From: Branchiostoma floridae
Taxonomy: Eukaryota > Chordata > Leptocardii > Amphioxiformes > Branchiostomatidae
Direction: 5' to 3'
Length of the DNA stretch: 33,239 nucleotides
Assembly (NCBI RefSeq): GCF_000003815.2
Contig: NC_049993.1
Coordinates: 19,011,593 to 19,044,831 of the forward strand
Shown: positions 10,288-28,636 of the stretch, piece after piece
Layout: each line of letters starts with the position of its first letter
How positions within the stretch are numbered: position 1 is the stretch's first letter
Program-made: the position numbers and the translations under genes
Notes under the pieces: model-generated
What the model was told of the DNA's origin: nothing
What the model saw: only the letters and a program-made list of their open reading frames with translations
The model's database searches: none

Positions 10288-13200
10288 CTAAGAAACATCC
10301 TCGCTGCTCTGTAACTTATAATATGTGTCAGATTGTGTAGGTCTCTGTAACGGATGTGCCAACAGTTTGGCCATGTGGTTGTGGAACATGGTGACGTTCG
10401 TGGCCACCTCATACACATAGGACAGGCATTTTCGGTCCAGGTCGCAGATCGCATTGAAGATTTCCTGGAAAGTGAAGTAAAACGTGTGAGAAGCACAATC
10501 AACAAGACAAATATACATGTAGCACAACACACTTTACATTTATAGCGTTACAGGGCTTGCAAAGCCTGGTATTCAACAAGACAGCACAACACATTCCAAT
10601 GAAAAATGTTCCATCACCACCCTATCCCATTCCTTGGCAAACAACAATTCTCATAATTCTCTTAACATTACCACATTGAGGAAACAGTGCTACCCAGGCA
10701 TTCTCAAGAATGTCTTGAACACTTGGATGTCTCAAGTGTGCAAACCACTGGGATTTCTAGGACATAAGAGTTTTCCTTTACACAACCAGTTTTCTCACCT
10801 GCTGACGTTTCGTCTGACAGACATTTGACAGACATCGAAACGTCAGCAGGTGAGAAAAACTGGTTGTGTAAAAGAAAACTCTTATGTCCTATGCTCTACG
10901 AACCTGATGAAATTATATTTGGAAGCACTGGGATTTCTGTTGTTGTAATAGTAGATCTCCTGACATTGACCTTTTTTTAAAATCTGGCCATCTGAGAGTA
11001 CCATGTGGGATCGTGAGAGTTGCACATTTTCATAAAAACATACATTGAAACCATGGCACTTTTCCTAGAAAAACATACATACAAATCCATGTTACAACCA
11101 CACAAAAGAAGAGTGTAACAAACTGACGATGCTCTTGTTGTCCTCTGCTGGGGGCTCATGGACGTACAGCGCATCCAGGAACAGGTGGGGAGACAGGAGA
11201 AGCTCACTCAGCATCTGGACATTGGGGGAAAAACATCAGTTTACTATAAATTACATTGATGAAGGTTTCATGTCTGCAGGTAATAAGATATGCCAAATAG
11301 CAGATACTTATGCAACTGGATATGATTTTCAAAACGAACATCAGACACTTCATTATCAGGTAGCATTTACTATATTTTGCCATGAAGGAGACCTATTGAA
11401 GAGCAGGTTTTATACCCCAACTATGAATTTTAAAAAAAAATATAAGCAAAGGAGGTGAAGACAAATTTTAGATAGTCCAATAGGAAACAAAAGTATGGGA
11501 AAGTCAAGACAAGGTTGATGTAAATGAGTCAATTAACCCATGCCAATTATTTGAGTACAGGCTTAATGTTGTCTTGCCATGGTTAAAGGAGTGCCAGGTC
11601 CCAAGTGCTTGAAAGTATGATACATAAGGCTCATTTTCAATGGGATCTTTAATGCAGCAACTCAACTGTTGGCTGTCCATACAATGGCAAAACTATGTCT
11701 TATAATTACCTGTTGGCTATCCTCTGGTGCTGAAGGTACACAGTGGGATCTTCCGTACAGCAGTAAAACTCTCACCACATAAGGAGGGGGGATTATTTCT
11801 ACCTCCTCAATCTCAGGCAGAGGTACCAGCTGGACTCTGAATTAACATTCAAAACCAGAAAACTACATTTAGGATATTTGTACCTAGATTTGACTCTTGG
11901 TTGAAATGTAATGCTAGAGATTTTTACTTCAAAGGCACTTCCACATTTTTTTATCATTATAAGCGTCAAGTCAATTTCACTCATTGTTGCTGATTTAACA
12001 GTTATGCACCAGTATTTGGAAAGCATTCAAATTGTGTTTCCAAGGGCTAATCAAGGAATCTTTACATTTTACAAATAAAAAACATGGAAAAGTTTATTCA
12101 GCATGCAGCATAAATGTATTGCCATTAAGAACTGTCTACAATTGCGTCATACCAGCTGGATAACAAATTTTAAAGTACATTGTACTCACATTTCTTGAAG
12201 TAGTTGTGCAACATATGAGAAATGGTTAAGGTGAAAATTGACAAGAACAAAGAAATTTCTACTTGTATGTCATTGTTATATCCACTGACAGATTACCTCT
12301 GACAAGAATGATCTTGTTACTTCTTATCCTAATAGTTTAGTTAAATGCAGTCAAGATTGCCAAACTGATTATGCTATCACTGTTTGTTTGTTTCCTCATG
12401 TCTGAGCTTAGAGTTGTAGCTAACTACTACATCATAACATGTTACATTATTTTTTTTTATTGTTATCATTTCTGGCTATTGTATCCTTATTCTTATTCAT
12501 AAAATCTTATGAGGGATCTGGACTATCTTTAAAAAAGAAAGAAACCAGCGTGGTTCAAATTACATTAAAAAAAAACAGGTAGAAAGTTGAAGGATACTGA
12601 AGGTCATCTGACATTCCATGGTCTCTTCCTGCGCTCTCAGGTCCTCACAGAACACGTCAGGGTCATGGGTGAAGGGCGTGACCTTCAAAACACAACATCA
12701 ACAATAGCATTAGAGAAGCGTTAGAGAACTACATGATTGTGTAGCATTAGATGTATATAAAGCTACATAGTACAAAATTTTGACTTTGACTTTATTTGGA
12801 TCCACAATTGGGTTGACAATCCTGTCAGGTATTCTCCCTGTGGCCTACAGATGTACATGACACACATCAATATGGCAGAAAAGGAAACTACAGAACAATC
12901 ACATAAATATATAAGATACAAAACCTATACTGAGTATACAGCATATATACAAGAAAGTATAAGTTCATTAAACATTGTGGTGACTAGTGGCACATGGGAC
13001 AGAAGTTTCCTTGCTGTTTCTGTAGCCCTTTAAGTTTAACATGCTTGAAGCACCTCCTCAAATATGGGTCCTTAAATTTACATTAATTCAATACTGAATG
13101 GTGGGTGCAGCCCCAACCGAGATGCCCTATCTGGAATTGAACAAGGGTGTTCCTGTTACAAACTACATGTAATTGGAACCAGGGGCTAAATTGTGAGGCA

Positions 13201-14957
13201 ACAGGGCATCCTTCAATCAGCTGCCACCAGCTGTAAAGTTGGTGTTCAGATAAATATACAGAGTCTATGCTTACCAGTGTTGGAGTGTCGTGTAGAACCA
13301 TCAGCGCAAACTGGTGTCTTCTGTCCATCCTGCTTTTCGTCTTGACAAAAATCTCGATGACCCGCTTGGCCAGGGACAGCGGGGAGAACTGGGACCCGTC
13401 TCTGGAGCTGACGTGTCGGGATGTCATCTCTTTACCCATGTCCAGGCACACCACCTGTCGGGATAGAAGAAAAGATTTAAGGAACATTTTTTGTTGCATG
13501 GGTTTCACATACATGTATTCTCCATTATAACACAATTTATTATCAACAAGCGAGAGATGGGTTGAGAATAATGCTGCGTGAATGAGTAAATGAACAAAGG
13601 GCAGAATGCGTACTGTACGGACTTGGATAGATGGATGGATGGGTGGACGAAAGGATGAAAGGATGGATGGATGGATGGATGGATGGATGGATGGATGGAT
13701 GGATGGATGGATGAATGGATAGATGGAAGGATGGATGGATGCATGGATGGATGGATGGATGGATGGATGAACACAAGGAAGGATGGATGGATGAACACAA
13801 GGAAGGATGGATGTTTGGAAGCATGGACCAAAAGATGGAAGGATGGACAGAAGGAAGGAATGAATTGATGGGCAAAAGAATGAAAGAAACAGACTCTAAA
13901 TCTGTAAATGGATAAAAGACAGGTAGACTTACGATTTTCTCTGGGCAGTTGACCTTGGGCAGCAGTGCGTGGATGGTTCCGTCGCTGCTGTCCTGAGAGT
14001 CCTGCGAACTTGACACTGTGCTGGCCAGCGAGTTCATCTCCTCACTCTCAGCATGGGGCGCCTGTGGGGAAGGAGTGAATGAATGAGCGAATGAATGAAC
14101 GAGTGAGTGATTGTGTGAGTGTATGAATTGGTGAGTAAGTGATTGAGTCCTGTGAACTTGACACTGTGCTGGCCAGCGAGCGATCTCCTCACTCTCCGCA
14201 TGGGGGGCCTGTGGGGAACAGGAGTGGGTGAGTGAGTGAGTGAATGAGTGAGTGAGCAGGTGTGAGTGAGTGAGTGAGTAGGTGTGAGTGAGTGAGTAGG
14301 TGTGAGTGAGTAGGTGTGAGTGAGTGAGTGAGCGAGCGACCGAACAAGCGTGAGTGAGTGAGCAAGCGAGCGAACGAGCGTGCGTGCGTGCGTGAGTGAG
14401 CGAGCGAGCGAGCACTGTGCTGGGCAGGGAGTTCATTTCCTCACTCTCAGCATGGGGGGGGGGGTTCTGCAGGGAACAGAAGAAAGTGAGTGAATGAATA
14501 AGTGAGTGATTGAGTGAGAGAGTGAGAGTGATTGCGTTTGTGAGGGAGTTTGCATTTGAGTGCTTGAGTTTTTAACACTGTGAGCGACTGGTGCATTCTA
14601 CACGCAATTTAGTGTAAAGTGAATTGAAGCCGTCAACCACACAAGTACAATGTGAGTTGGACATGTACACAACTTATCTACAAGCAGATGTTGGGGGGGG
14701 GGCTAATATTACCAGTTAAACTTTAAGTATTTGTCATAGTTGCCTGTTTCTGTGACAAACCCACTTACATCTGCTTGGAGTTTAGAACACTCATATACCT
14801 CGTCTCGCGGGGGGTCTTTCTTCTCCTCCGCATCCTCCTTTTCCTCCCTTTCCTCTTCCTGTGTGGAGACGATGTCCTCACTCTCACTCCGTCCACTTTC
14901 ACTGACCGTGCTGTCGGGAAGAACGTCTTCTTCTTCTGTACTCGTCGTTGAACTCAT
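10288..14957 (-). CDS. BABAM1: BRISC and BRCA1-A complex member 1 (MERIT40)
   Basis: Minus-strand coding exons in order: 14957-14799, 14061-13933, 13454-13275, 12682-12598, about 12238-12190, 11836-11710, 11214-11128 and 10464-10288, about 330 codons, close to the vertebrate protein. The N-terminus is Glu/Ser rich and acidic ([16 protein letters not shown]). A vWA-like domain starts at [18 protein letters not shown], and [26 protein letters not shown] and [15 protein letters not shown] are family hallmarks. BABAM1 is a scaffold of the nuclear BRCA1-A and cytosolic BRISC K63-deubiquitinase complexes. Phases agree across all junctions. Weak points are the fifth exon, which has a good GTGAGT donor but no AG where its acceptor is expected, and the GTCAGT donor at 11127. 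Exon 2 and the last exon have decayed duplicates nearby. The gene is head to head with TMEM259. Confidence 0.9.
10759..10925 (+). mobile_element. Fold-back element with 13-bp target-site duplication
   Basis: Near-perfect inverted arms of about 53 bp at 10760-10812 and 10836-10889 (CACCTGCTGACGTTTCG and its complement) surround a short loop. A 36-bp non-palindromic tail contains CCTGATGAAATTAT. Flanks are exact 13-bp repeats CACTGGGATTTCT at 10746-10758 and 10926-10938. The arm sequence CTGGTTGTG-TAAAAGAAA and the tail match the Penelope-like element at 30661-31139, so it is probably a short relative. It lies in the last BABAM1 intron. Confidence 0.8.
11404..11492. repeat. Dispersed repeat, copy 2
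   Basis: Matches the repeat at 526-655: ACCCCAACTATGAA, then TGAAGACAAATTTTAGATAG, then TCCAATAGGAAACAAA. It lies in a BABAM1 intron. Confidence 0.5.
13627..13862 (+). repeat. (GGAT)n microsatellite with degenerate flanks
   Basis: Long runs of GGAT/GATG with substitutions, in the BABAM1 intron between exons 2 and 3. Open frames across it on either strand ([16 protein letters not shown]) are artefacts of the repeat. Confidence 0.95.
14077..14410 (+). repeat. GAGT/GAAT/GAGC tetranucleotide arrays between BABAM1 exon-2 copies
   Basis: Degenerate (GTGA)n-type repeat interrupted only by the exon-2 copy at 14145-14222. A similar run continues after the third copy, to about 14555. Confidence 0.9.
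14145..14222 (-). pseudogene. Second copy of the BABAM1 exon 2 start, acceptor kept
   Basis: On the minus strand, CCCCACAG is followed by GCCCCCCATGCGGAGAGTG, matching the intact exon start at 14061 with its acceptor. Codons read [18 protein letters not shown]. Compared with the true exon the stretch after GAGGAG has lost or changed bases. The frame stays open through the repeat into the intact exon 2 (147 nt, 49 codons), so an in-frame alternative acceptor is formally possible. Confidence 0.75.
14411..14479 (-). pseudogene. Third copy of the BABAM1 exon 2 start, frame-broken
   Basis: On the minus strand, CCCTGCAG is followed by AA and a run of C, then CATGCTGAGAGTGAGGAAAT, which codes [14 protein letters not shown] only in a frame that does not fit the phase-0 end of exon 1. 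In phase 0 a TGA follows. The C run differs in length from the intact copy. Confidence 0.7.
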
Positions 14958-15519
14958 ACTTTCACTTGTCTTTACTTGGCGGTCACTGGTTGGTGAAGTT
15001 TTCAGTCAAGTAGCGCAAAGAAAGAGGAAGACTTTCGCTTCGGGTTCTGTCGACTCGCGCCAAGTTTTTCTACACGTTCTACTTCCGGGTCATGCCGGTG
15101 ACGTCAGACACTGTTTTGGGAACGAGATCGTTTCCTCTTTTCTCTTTGAAATCGACAATGACTTGAAGATATGTATGTCACGATCATAAAATGATTTTTT
15201 TCGTCTAAAATTATTATTAATCAGAGATTTATTATATCAAATCAATTTTTCTATGTATATCTTTTTGAAAATCAGTTTCTGGGAACGAGATAGAATAGTC
15301 TACTTTTACAGTGGGGACAAATTTTACATAATAGATATTTTATATGCACATATTGTGGCTAAGCGACATAAAGTAACATTTCAACTTATTTTAATGATGA
15401 CAAATATATAAGAAAATTGACAAAATAGTACTCAAATGTTTGAATAAAACGAATCTTAAAAAAAAAAAAATCATTCAAACCTACATTGACTAAGTACTTT
15501 CGTCCATCTCTCAAATACG

Positions 15520-15759
15520 TCACCAATATGGCTGCCGATGGTGGAACGTAGAGACAGGAAAGTCTTCTAGGACGTTTCTCTCCATTTTTGTCTTGTTTTT
15601 AACCTTCCAAACGACGTGATAGCCCAAGTTTCCCCCAAACATGGACTCGGGAACATAACAGAGGATATAGACCCGTTTTGAGGGTGTTTTGATGCGGCCC
15701 AAATCCGGAATCAACGTGCGATTTTGGCAATCGATCTGCAAGGGCCATCCTTGTTTTGC
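15520..15759 (-). CDS. Possible 3'-terminal exon of an unrecognised minus-strand gene
   Basis: After a good acceptor (TTATTTTTTAG, ending at 15760) an 80-codon frame runs in phase 0 to a stop at 15520. It reads AKQGWPLQIDCQNRTLIPDL and later VYILCYVPESMFGGNLGYHV. The composition looks protein-like, but no family was recognised and no upstream exon was found. It overlaps the presumed TMEM259 promoter, so it may equally be chance. Confidence 0.22.
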   Translation of the reverse strand, partial: AKQGWPLQIDCQNRTLIPDLGRIKTPSKRVYILCYVPESMFGGNLGYHVVWKVKNKTKMERNVLEDFPVSTFHHRQPYW

Positions 15760-16929
15760 CTAAAAAATAAGAAAGCAGCGAGACAACTGGAACAACAACG
15801 ACGGAAAAAGAAGTCAGCGTAAAACGTTAAGAAAGGTTTGTATATTTTGAACGATGATATTGTAAAAACAAGTCGGCTTTTGGGCCGCCATATGTCTGCT
15901 GTTTTGCTTGGCTAATTAGATTTGAGGACCAAATTTTCAGTTTCGAAAAATTGTACGCATGCGACGCAAAACAGTCTGAGACATAAGAACAGCTGATTTT
16001 CGTATGTCGATTTATTCATTTGCAAAGACTCAAAATAGTTTATGGCCAAGTTTTCCGTGATGGCAAAAAGAAAAAAAATCTCTTATACTTAAAGCTAGTG
16101 GCTTCTATTTGGGTTGTGCGGTGCATGTGAAATTTATAATTTGGATAGGTTATCTTTTTCCACATCTTTAAAAGCTGCTGTTACCCCTATTCCCCTGACC
16201 TCCAGGTCGTTGGAGAAACAAGGTAGACATGAAGATAGAGAGGTGCCTCTTAGGCCCCGCAAAAATCCAAACTAAAAATCTGACAGCAAACGGTTTATGT
16301 GTTGTGTTCATCATGCAAACTTGCACCCAAGGGCAAACCGTTTCAGTTCTTTGAAAAGGTATGGGAATGTGACCTCTGACCCGCTAGTTGTGATCCTGCA
16401 CTATCTTGTATATGTACTTGTATTGCGTCGTATTATTGGTCTTCGATCGTCACTGAACCAATGTTTAAATTCTTGCTGACTTCTCGCATGACAATGACAC
16501 TTTGCAATTCGGGATGATTAGAAAACGTTTCAGATGCACCTCACGAGGAGGTTTGGAAAAATCCGTTTGGAGTCCGAAATAAAGCATTCATGACAAATTT
16601 ATCCATTTCGGTGTATCAAAACGGATAGAACCATTTGCATACATGTTTGTATCATGAATGGGGCCTTATTAACTACAGCTATGCCTAGCCTTAGGAGTTG
16701 AATGATACAGGGAATAAAAAAGGTTGGATAGTATGAATGCGCTACGTTATAGATCTCCAACTTCAGGAAAGTCGTGGATTTGAATTAGGTAATGTAAGGA
16801 GACTCTCAAAGAGTACCGATTTTTCTTCATGTAGTAAAAATGCTTCACTTTGGTGAAAATTATTACTTAGTTTCGGTTCGGGAAGTCTCTGACCTAGGGC
16901 ATCAAAATTAAATGGAGGTCCGAGGTCCT

Positions 16930-17060
16930 ATGTTTGAGGGGAGCCACACCAGCACATGAAAATCCTACCACACATAAAAAAGAGTAGGGACCCTTCCCGG
17001 TGTGCGCGGATCAAACCTTAGTTACACTTGCAGTATGCTCTAGTACAAGTACATAACTTA
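16930..17060 (-). repeat. Possible tRNA-like SINE or other dispersed repeat
   Basis: On the minus strand, GGTTTGATCCGCGC (17017 leftward) resembles a B box and is followed by ACCGGGAAGGGTCCC. No target-site duplication or clear A box was found, so this is tentative. Confidence 0.3.
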
Positions 17061-17389
17061 TACAGGCTTTTCATTGACGTCATAATGATTATAATTTGAA
17101 TCCCCCGACGACCATGTAGGTGGGTAATTAGATTAAGCACCTGAGTTGAGTGAGGAAAGTCTAGCCTGATTAAATCTCGCTTTTAGCAGCCCGCCAAACA
17201 ATCTGCCGCCCAACCTACCCCCCACCCCCCGCGGGGAGGGGCCAGTTACAGCCCTGGACAGCGGAGTTTGTGTTACACAGACTTTTTAAGGAAAGTCATG
17301 TAAAATGCCTTTCCTTAGGGCACAAGATCGGTGGCACATCATCAACGGATTCTGCCACACTAATAGTGATAATAACTCCACATAATTAA

Positions 17390-24904
<7,515 letters not shown>

Positions 24905-25366
24905 GGCAGGTGCCATGCAGGCTGGGGAGGTTGGGTGGGTTGGTAGGGATAGAAATACTTTTTTGCCTACAACACTACACAAGTTGTCAGCTTTGAGCCC
25001 TGGTTGGTGATGACAGTTTGGCCATATCAATTTCACTTTCTGGTTCCCAAATTGGGATAAGATATTCAATGAACGTACTTCCTCACATATAGTGCTAGTA
25101 AGGTAACAATATTCTTGTTTGTAATTAAAGAGCCAGTGACTTGGGAATGCCGTACTAAAATAGCCATCTGTCCACCAACCAGTCAACCTGTATCACTAAC
25201 CCAACTAACCTCCTTGGTCCTGAATATTGCTTTGACAAGTTGCAATAGACATGAACGTCTGCACTAGATAGACTAGGACATGCCGTAGCTTTTTGGTCAT
25301 CGAGGGTTATAAATGCATCAATGTTTCTACTCTGTGCTGCAAGGAAAAAAGGTCATGGGATGTCAA

Positions 25367-25406
25367 TGACCTTTGACATGACCCCTTCAAATGAGGTCAA
25401 TGACCT
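25367..25406. promoter_or_regulatory. Nuclear-receptor-like DR1 and IR1 sites
   Basis: TGACCTTTGACAT (25367-25379) reads as a DR1 on the minus strand. AGGTCAATGACCT (25394-25406) is a perfect inverted repeat with one-base spacer, the IR1 form bound by EcR/FXR-type heterodimers. Both match known consensus forms. Activity in this 3' region is untested. Confidence 0.4.
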
Positions 25407-25431
25407 TTCACCTGTGATAGAACTACATGTA

Positions 25432-25456
25432 ATCAAGGAGGTTCAACCTCCTTGAT
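25432..25456. repeat. Perfect 12-bp inverted repeat with 1-base centre
   Basis: ATCAAGGAGGTT, then C, then AACCTCCTTGAT. In RNA it would need some inner bases as loop, giving a stem of about 10 bp. It lies in the presumed TMEM259 3'-UTR, 26 bp after the IR1 site. Confidence 0.85.
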
Positions 25457-26410
25457 GTAATACAGTTGAACTATTTTGATGACTTTGTGCACTTGTTGTC
25501 ATGAGGTGCAAAGCTAAGTATAAAACGTGCAAGAAAACATTTATTGAGAAACGTGTTCATTTTGGTTAGATATTGTAATAGAAGATTAGGTAAAAATACT
25601 AAAAGGGGTCACTGAAAAGTGGTGAAGGGAAAAATTGACAGAAAAGAAATTCCGATATTTGTCTTCAACGAACCATGGGGGAATCTGAAGGGAATGGAGA
25701 AGGGAATTTCTGACAACTCGAGATTTGTAGCTTTTTTAGCGCAGAGCCATATAAGTCAGTCCTGTACATTTAAGATGTAATTTGTGTACAGAAATGTGTA
25801 GGGTACCTTGTAAGGCCGCACCGATTCTATTCTTCGGTTCTTAGAACTTTAAGATCAAGATGAAGACGAGGCTGTGGAGAAAGCCCTTTACAATGGTACA
25901 CGCAGTTTCAGTTGTTGGTTCAAGTTTTCTCCCAGCTTTGAGTTTTCAGCTTGATTTTTCGGTTAGATTTTTACCTTAAACTGTTGGAAGAAACGAGGAA
26001 ATGAATTGGGGTAGTCTTGTTTTAAGGCCTGTGAAAATTAATGCGACATGTAAGTAAATATTGTGATACAGCACATGTACATGTACCTACTTTACAAGAG
26101 GTTTCTCTGGAACTTCTGATGTACACAAGACTTACCCTTACACAGTATCAGCTGGGAACATCTAGAGAAATTATCATCTTTTAACATAACACGCTTCTAG
26201 TTATGATAGGCTGGTTCATCGTTTGAACTGCACATGCACGAGGTCAAAGGTTAAGGCCCCTAACTTGTAAACAGGTCTTGTCTAGAACAACCATGCCATG
26301 CCCAGACATGTTCTGTATGTCAGTGGCCTTCAATATCTGCATATTACCTACATTGCATCACATTGTGCATGCATGCACAGCTCACATTGGGAACCAACTA
26401 ATCCTTGTAC

Positions 26411-26641
26411 CCACACCCATTCCACTAAGGCCGCTGTGACTGCACTGCAACCTTAAATTTCACAGAGCGATGAATGAATTTCTTAGAAAAAAACTCCTTA
26501 CGCTACATGTGCTTTGTTGTCGCTTTAGTCATACTTTCACATTTTGTATGATATTCCATTTATGAATTCAAGGTTGCACAAATCCAGTTTAAGGTTGCAG
26601 CCAGATTATAGTGCGATTTCTATGTAGTGGAATGGGGGCCT
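26411..26641. mobile_element. Palindromic MITE-like element
   Basis: Two nested inverted pairs: CCCATTCCACTA (26416-26427) with TAGTGGAATGGG (26625-26636), and CTGCAACCTTAAA (26445-26457) with TTTAAGGTTGCAG (26588-26600). No coding capacity; boundaries approximate. Confidence 0.65.
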
Positions 26642-27107
26642 TATGTGATAGTCAACAAATTGTTAAAAGCACAATGTCCTTTCTTGTATAACAGAGCATG
26701 TCCGCATTAGTTAGAAACCTTTTCACAGCCATAGTAGTAATACTTGACAGAAATGCCAAAACTTCCCTTCCATCAGAACACAGAAGACACGGCTAAAGAA
26801 GACACAGTATTTTATAAAGAGAAAACATTTCTAGCAAGAAAGGCACAGTAATAATAAAGTTGTGACTGTGTCTTCGATAGATATATGTCGGGCCAAATGC
26901 TACAATCTAACATCACGAAATCGTCTTTTGAATATGTAAAATAAAGTTACACGGAAATATGACATTTGGGAGTGGTTTCCGAATGTGTTGAAGTTAAGAT
27001 TATGTAAATCTTGTATAAGTTGTGACATGTTGTTATGTATTTCTGGCCTTTAAATGATGGAGTAAAGATATGTGAAGACGTTCTTCTGTGTTTTCTTCTA
27101 CATACTG

Positions 27108-27413
27108 TAACACTAGTTCACTTTTATCCGTGTTGTAACCTATATCCGTTGTCGGTGGACGGTATTTTCAAGTTACAGTGTTTTGGAAATATTGCTGAAG
27201 AGGTTCATCAGTCACGTATGAATACAGTTACTCCAAGTGTCAGTTTTAAAGGTTTACCTTTATTTACTTGTAAAACTCACTGTTAGAAGAAAATTTGGAG
27301 TAACTTTGGAAATATTGCAGTTGACTTGATATCCCTGATTTTGGTCAACTTTATACCCTACTTTTAGATACAACGGATATATGTTACCCTGCAGATAAAG
27401 GTGAACTAGCGTT
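27108..27413. mobile_element. MITE-like element with about 45-bp terminal inverted repeats
   Basis: The left end TAACACTAGTTCACTTTTAT and then ATATCCGTTGT mirror the right end ACAACGGATATATGTTACC...ATAAAGGTGAACTAGCGTTA. The interior repeats GGAAATATTGC. No ORF of its own. A target duplication is not clear. Confidence 0.8.
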
Positions 27414-27929
27414 AAGTCATGAAACTTTGTGCAGTATTTCTTTGGTCACCTCTCCAGATTCTGCGGTATCTGTGAGATGGAAATGAGATGTTTTAATACA
27501 AGATACAAGAACACACGTTTTGATTAATTTGATTTATTAATCTCAAAGTGGCAAGTAAAGGCATCATACATAATCACAAAAAATACACAAAATCATGCAG
27601 CAACAAGGGAGGCTGGCACCATAAAATGTATCTTCACGGCACTGGCAGGAGTTACAGAAGCGCAATGCTGTGCTTTTAAACACAGTAGATGCAAATGTAC
27701 TCGTACAACCTTTCATTTTCACTGGAAAGTTCTCCTGTGTTGGTAGAAGTTAATATGAATCGAAGTATAACTGTAATAACTATTGTTCACATATAAAATT
27801 TGACCTAAACAATTTTTAATCCTTCCTTCAACAGAGACGGGAGGGGGGGGGGGCATGGACCTCATCATCTTTCGTGCTGCTGAGCCCGCTGAAAAGCGTA
27901 TTGTTAGCAGCTGCGCAAACAAAGGGGCG

Positions 27930-28300
27930 AATGGGGAAAGACGTAGGCATGTGCAAAAGGACGGGACAAGTGAAGTCTGGAGTTGTTATTTACACCTATT
28001 TGCATATGTACAAAGGACAGGGACAGCTCAATGCACCGGAGCCCGTCCCAGCTCAGCTTTGAACTGGGAGAGGGACTCCGCCTCCGCCACACAAGGCTCA
28101 AGTTCATTCCATGCCACTTTTTGATGGTACGAGGGAAGAACAAGAGCCTGTAATAGTTGTTCTTACTCGCGATGGTCTGCAGCTTAAAAGCATGATTTGT
28201 CCGTCAACGTATGATATACTGCTCACCGAGTCACGTGTTCTATCTATCTCCATAATGTGACGCCGCTGAAGCAGCAGATTGCTCAGTCCGACAGTCGAAT
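27930..28300 (-). mobile_element. LINE reverse-transcriptase C-terminal remnant
   Basis: On the minus strand, codons around 28200-28095 read NHAFKLQTIASKNNYYR and then LLFFPRTIKKWHGM. After a frameshift they read EPCVAEAESLSQFKAELG. The FFPRTI-x-x-W ... LSQFK pattern is typical of the end of non-LTR retrotransposon polyproteins. Frameshifts and stops show it is dead. The exact clade is not determined. Confidence 0.7.
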
Positions 28301-28636
28301 ATTTGGGTAAGTCCATTTTTGTGTCTCAGCAATTACAGTTCATCTTTGACTTTATGTTGACAATGATGTTGCCTAATGATAGATCATTATGACCTTTAAT
28401 ACATTGGTAAGAGTTGGACATTGAGGTAAACCATGAATTGATATACATCATGTGACAGAGAAGACAGACGCTATGTACAGTATTTACATATTCATGGTAC
28501 ATTGGGATGTTACCGCCCAGATCTAGACTGATAGTGTAGAATAGAGATCCACACTATGGCATTAAACACAGCCGCATATATTTGTTTGTTTGTTTGTTTG
28601 TTCGTCTGTCTGTTGCCTCGAACAGAATCTGCTTGC
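28301..28636. other. 3' flank of the cytokine receptor gene
   Basis: AT-rich DNA downstream (minus strand) of the receptor stop at 28637-28639; includes a short (TTTG)n run near 28580. No polyadenylation signal could be assigned with confidence. Confidence 0.35.

Larger units (their letters stand above)
24905..27100 (+). other. TMEM259 3'-UTR and intergenic DNA
   Basis: Follows the TAA at 24902. Two canonical polyadenylation signals lie at 26853-26858 and 26940-26945 (AATAAA); if used, the 3'-UTR would be about 2 kb. It holds nuclear-receptor-like half-sites and a perfect hairpin near 25.4 kb and a palindromic element near 26.5 kb. No coding exon was recognised. Confidence 0.45.

Noticed and set aside
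13543-14436. 297-codon minus-strand frame rich in Thr, His, Ser and Pro
   Set aside because: It is BABAM1 exon 2 and its copies joined by reading through tetranucleotide repeats and introns; only the exon-2 part is accepted as coding.
14709-14798. Continuation of BABAM1 exon 1 beyond 14799
   Set aside because: The open frame continues to a stop at 14709, but a GT donor at 14798-14797 joins in phase to exon 2, and the extra residues do not resemble the family.
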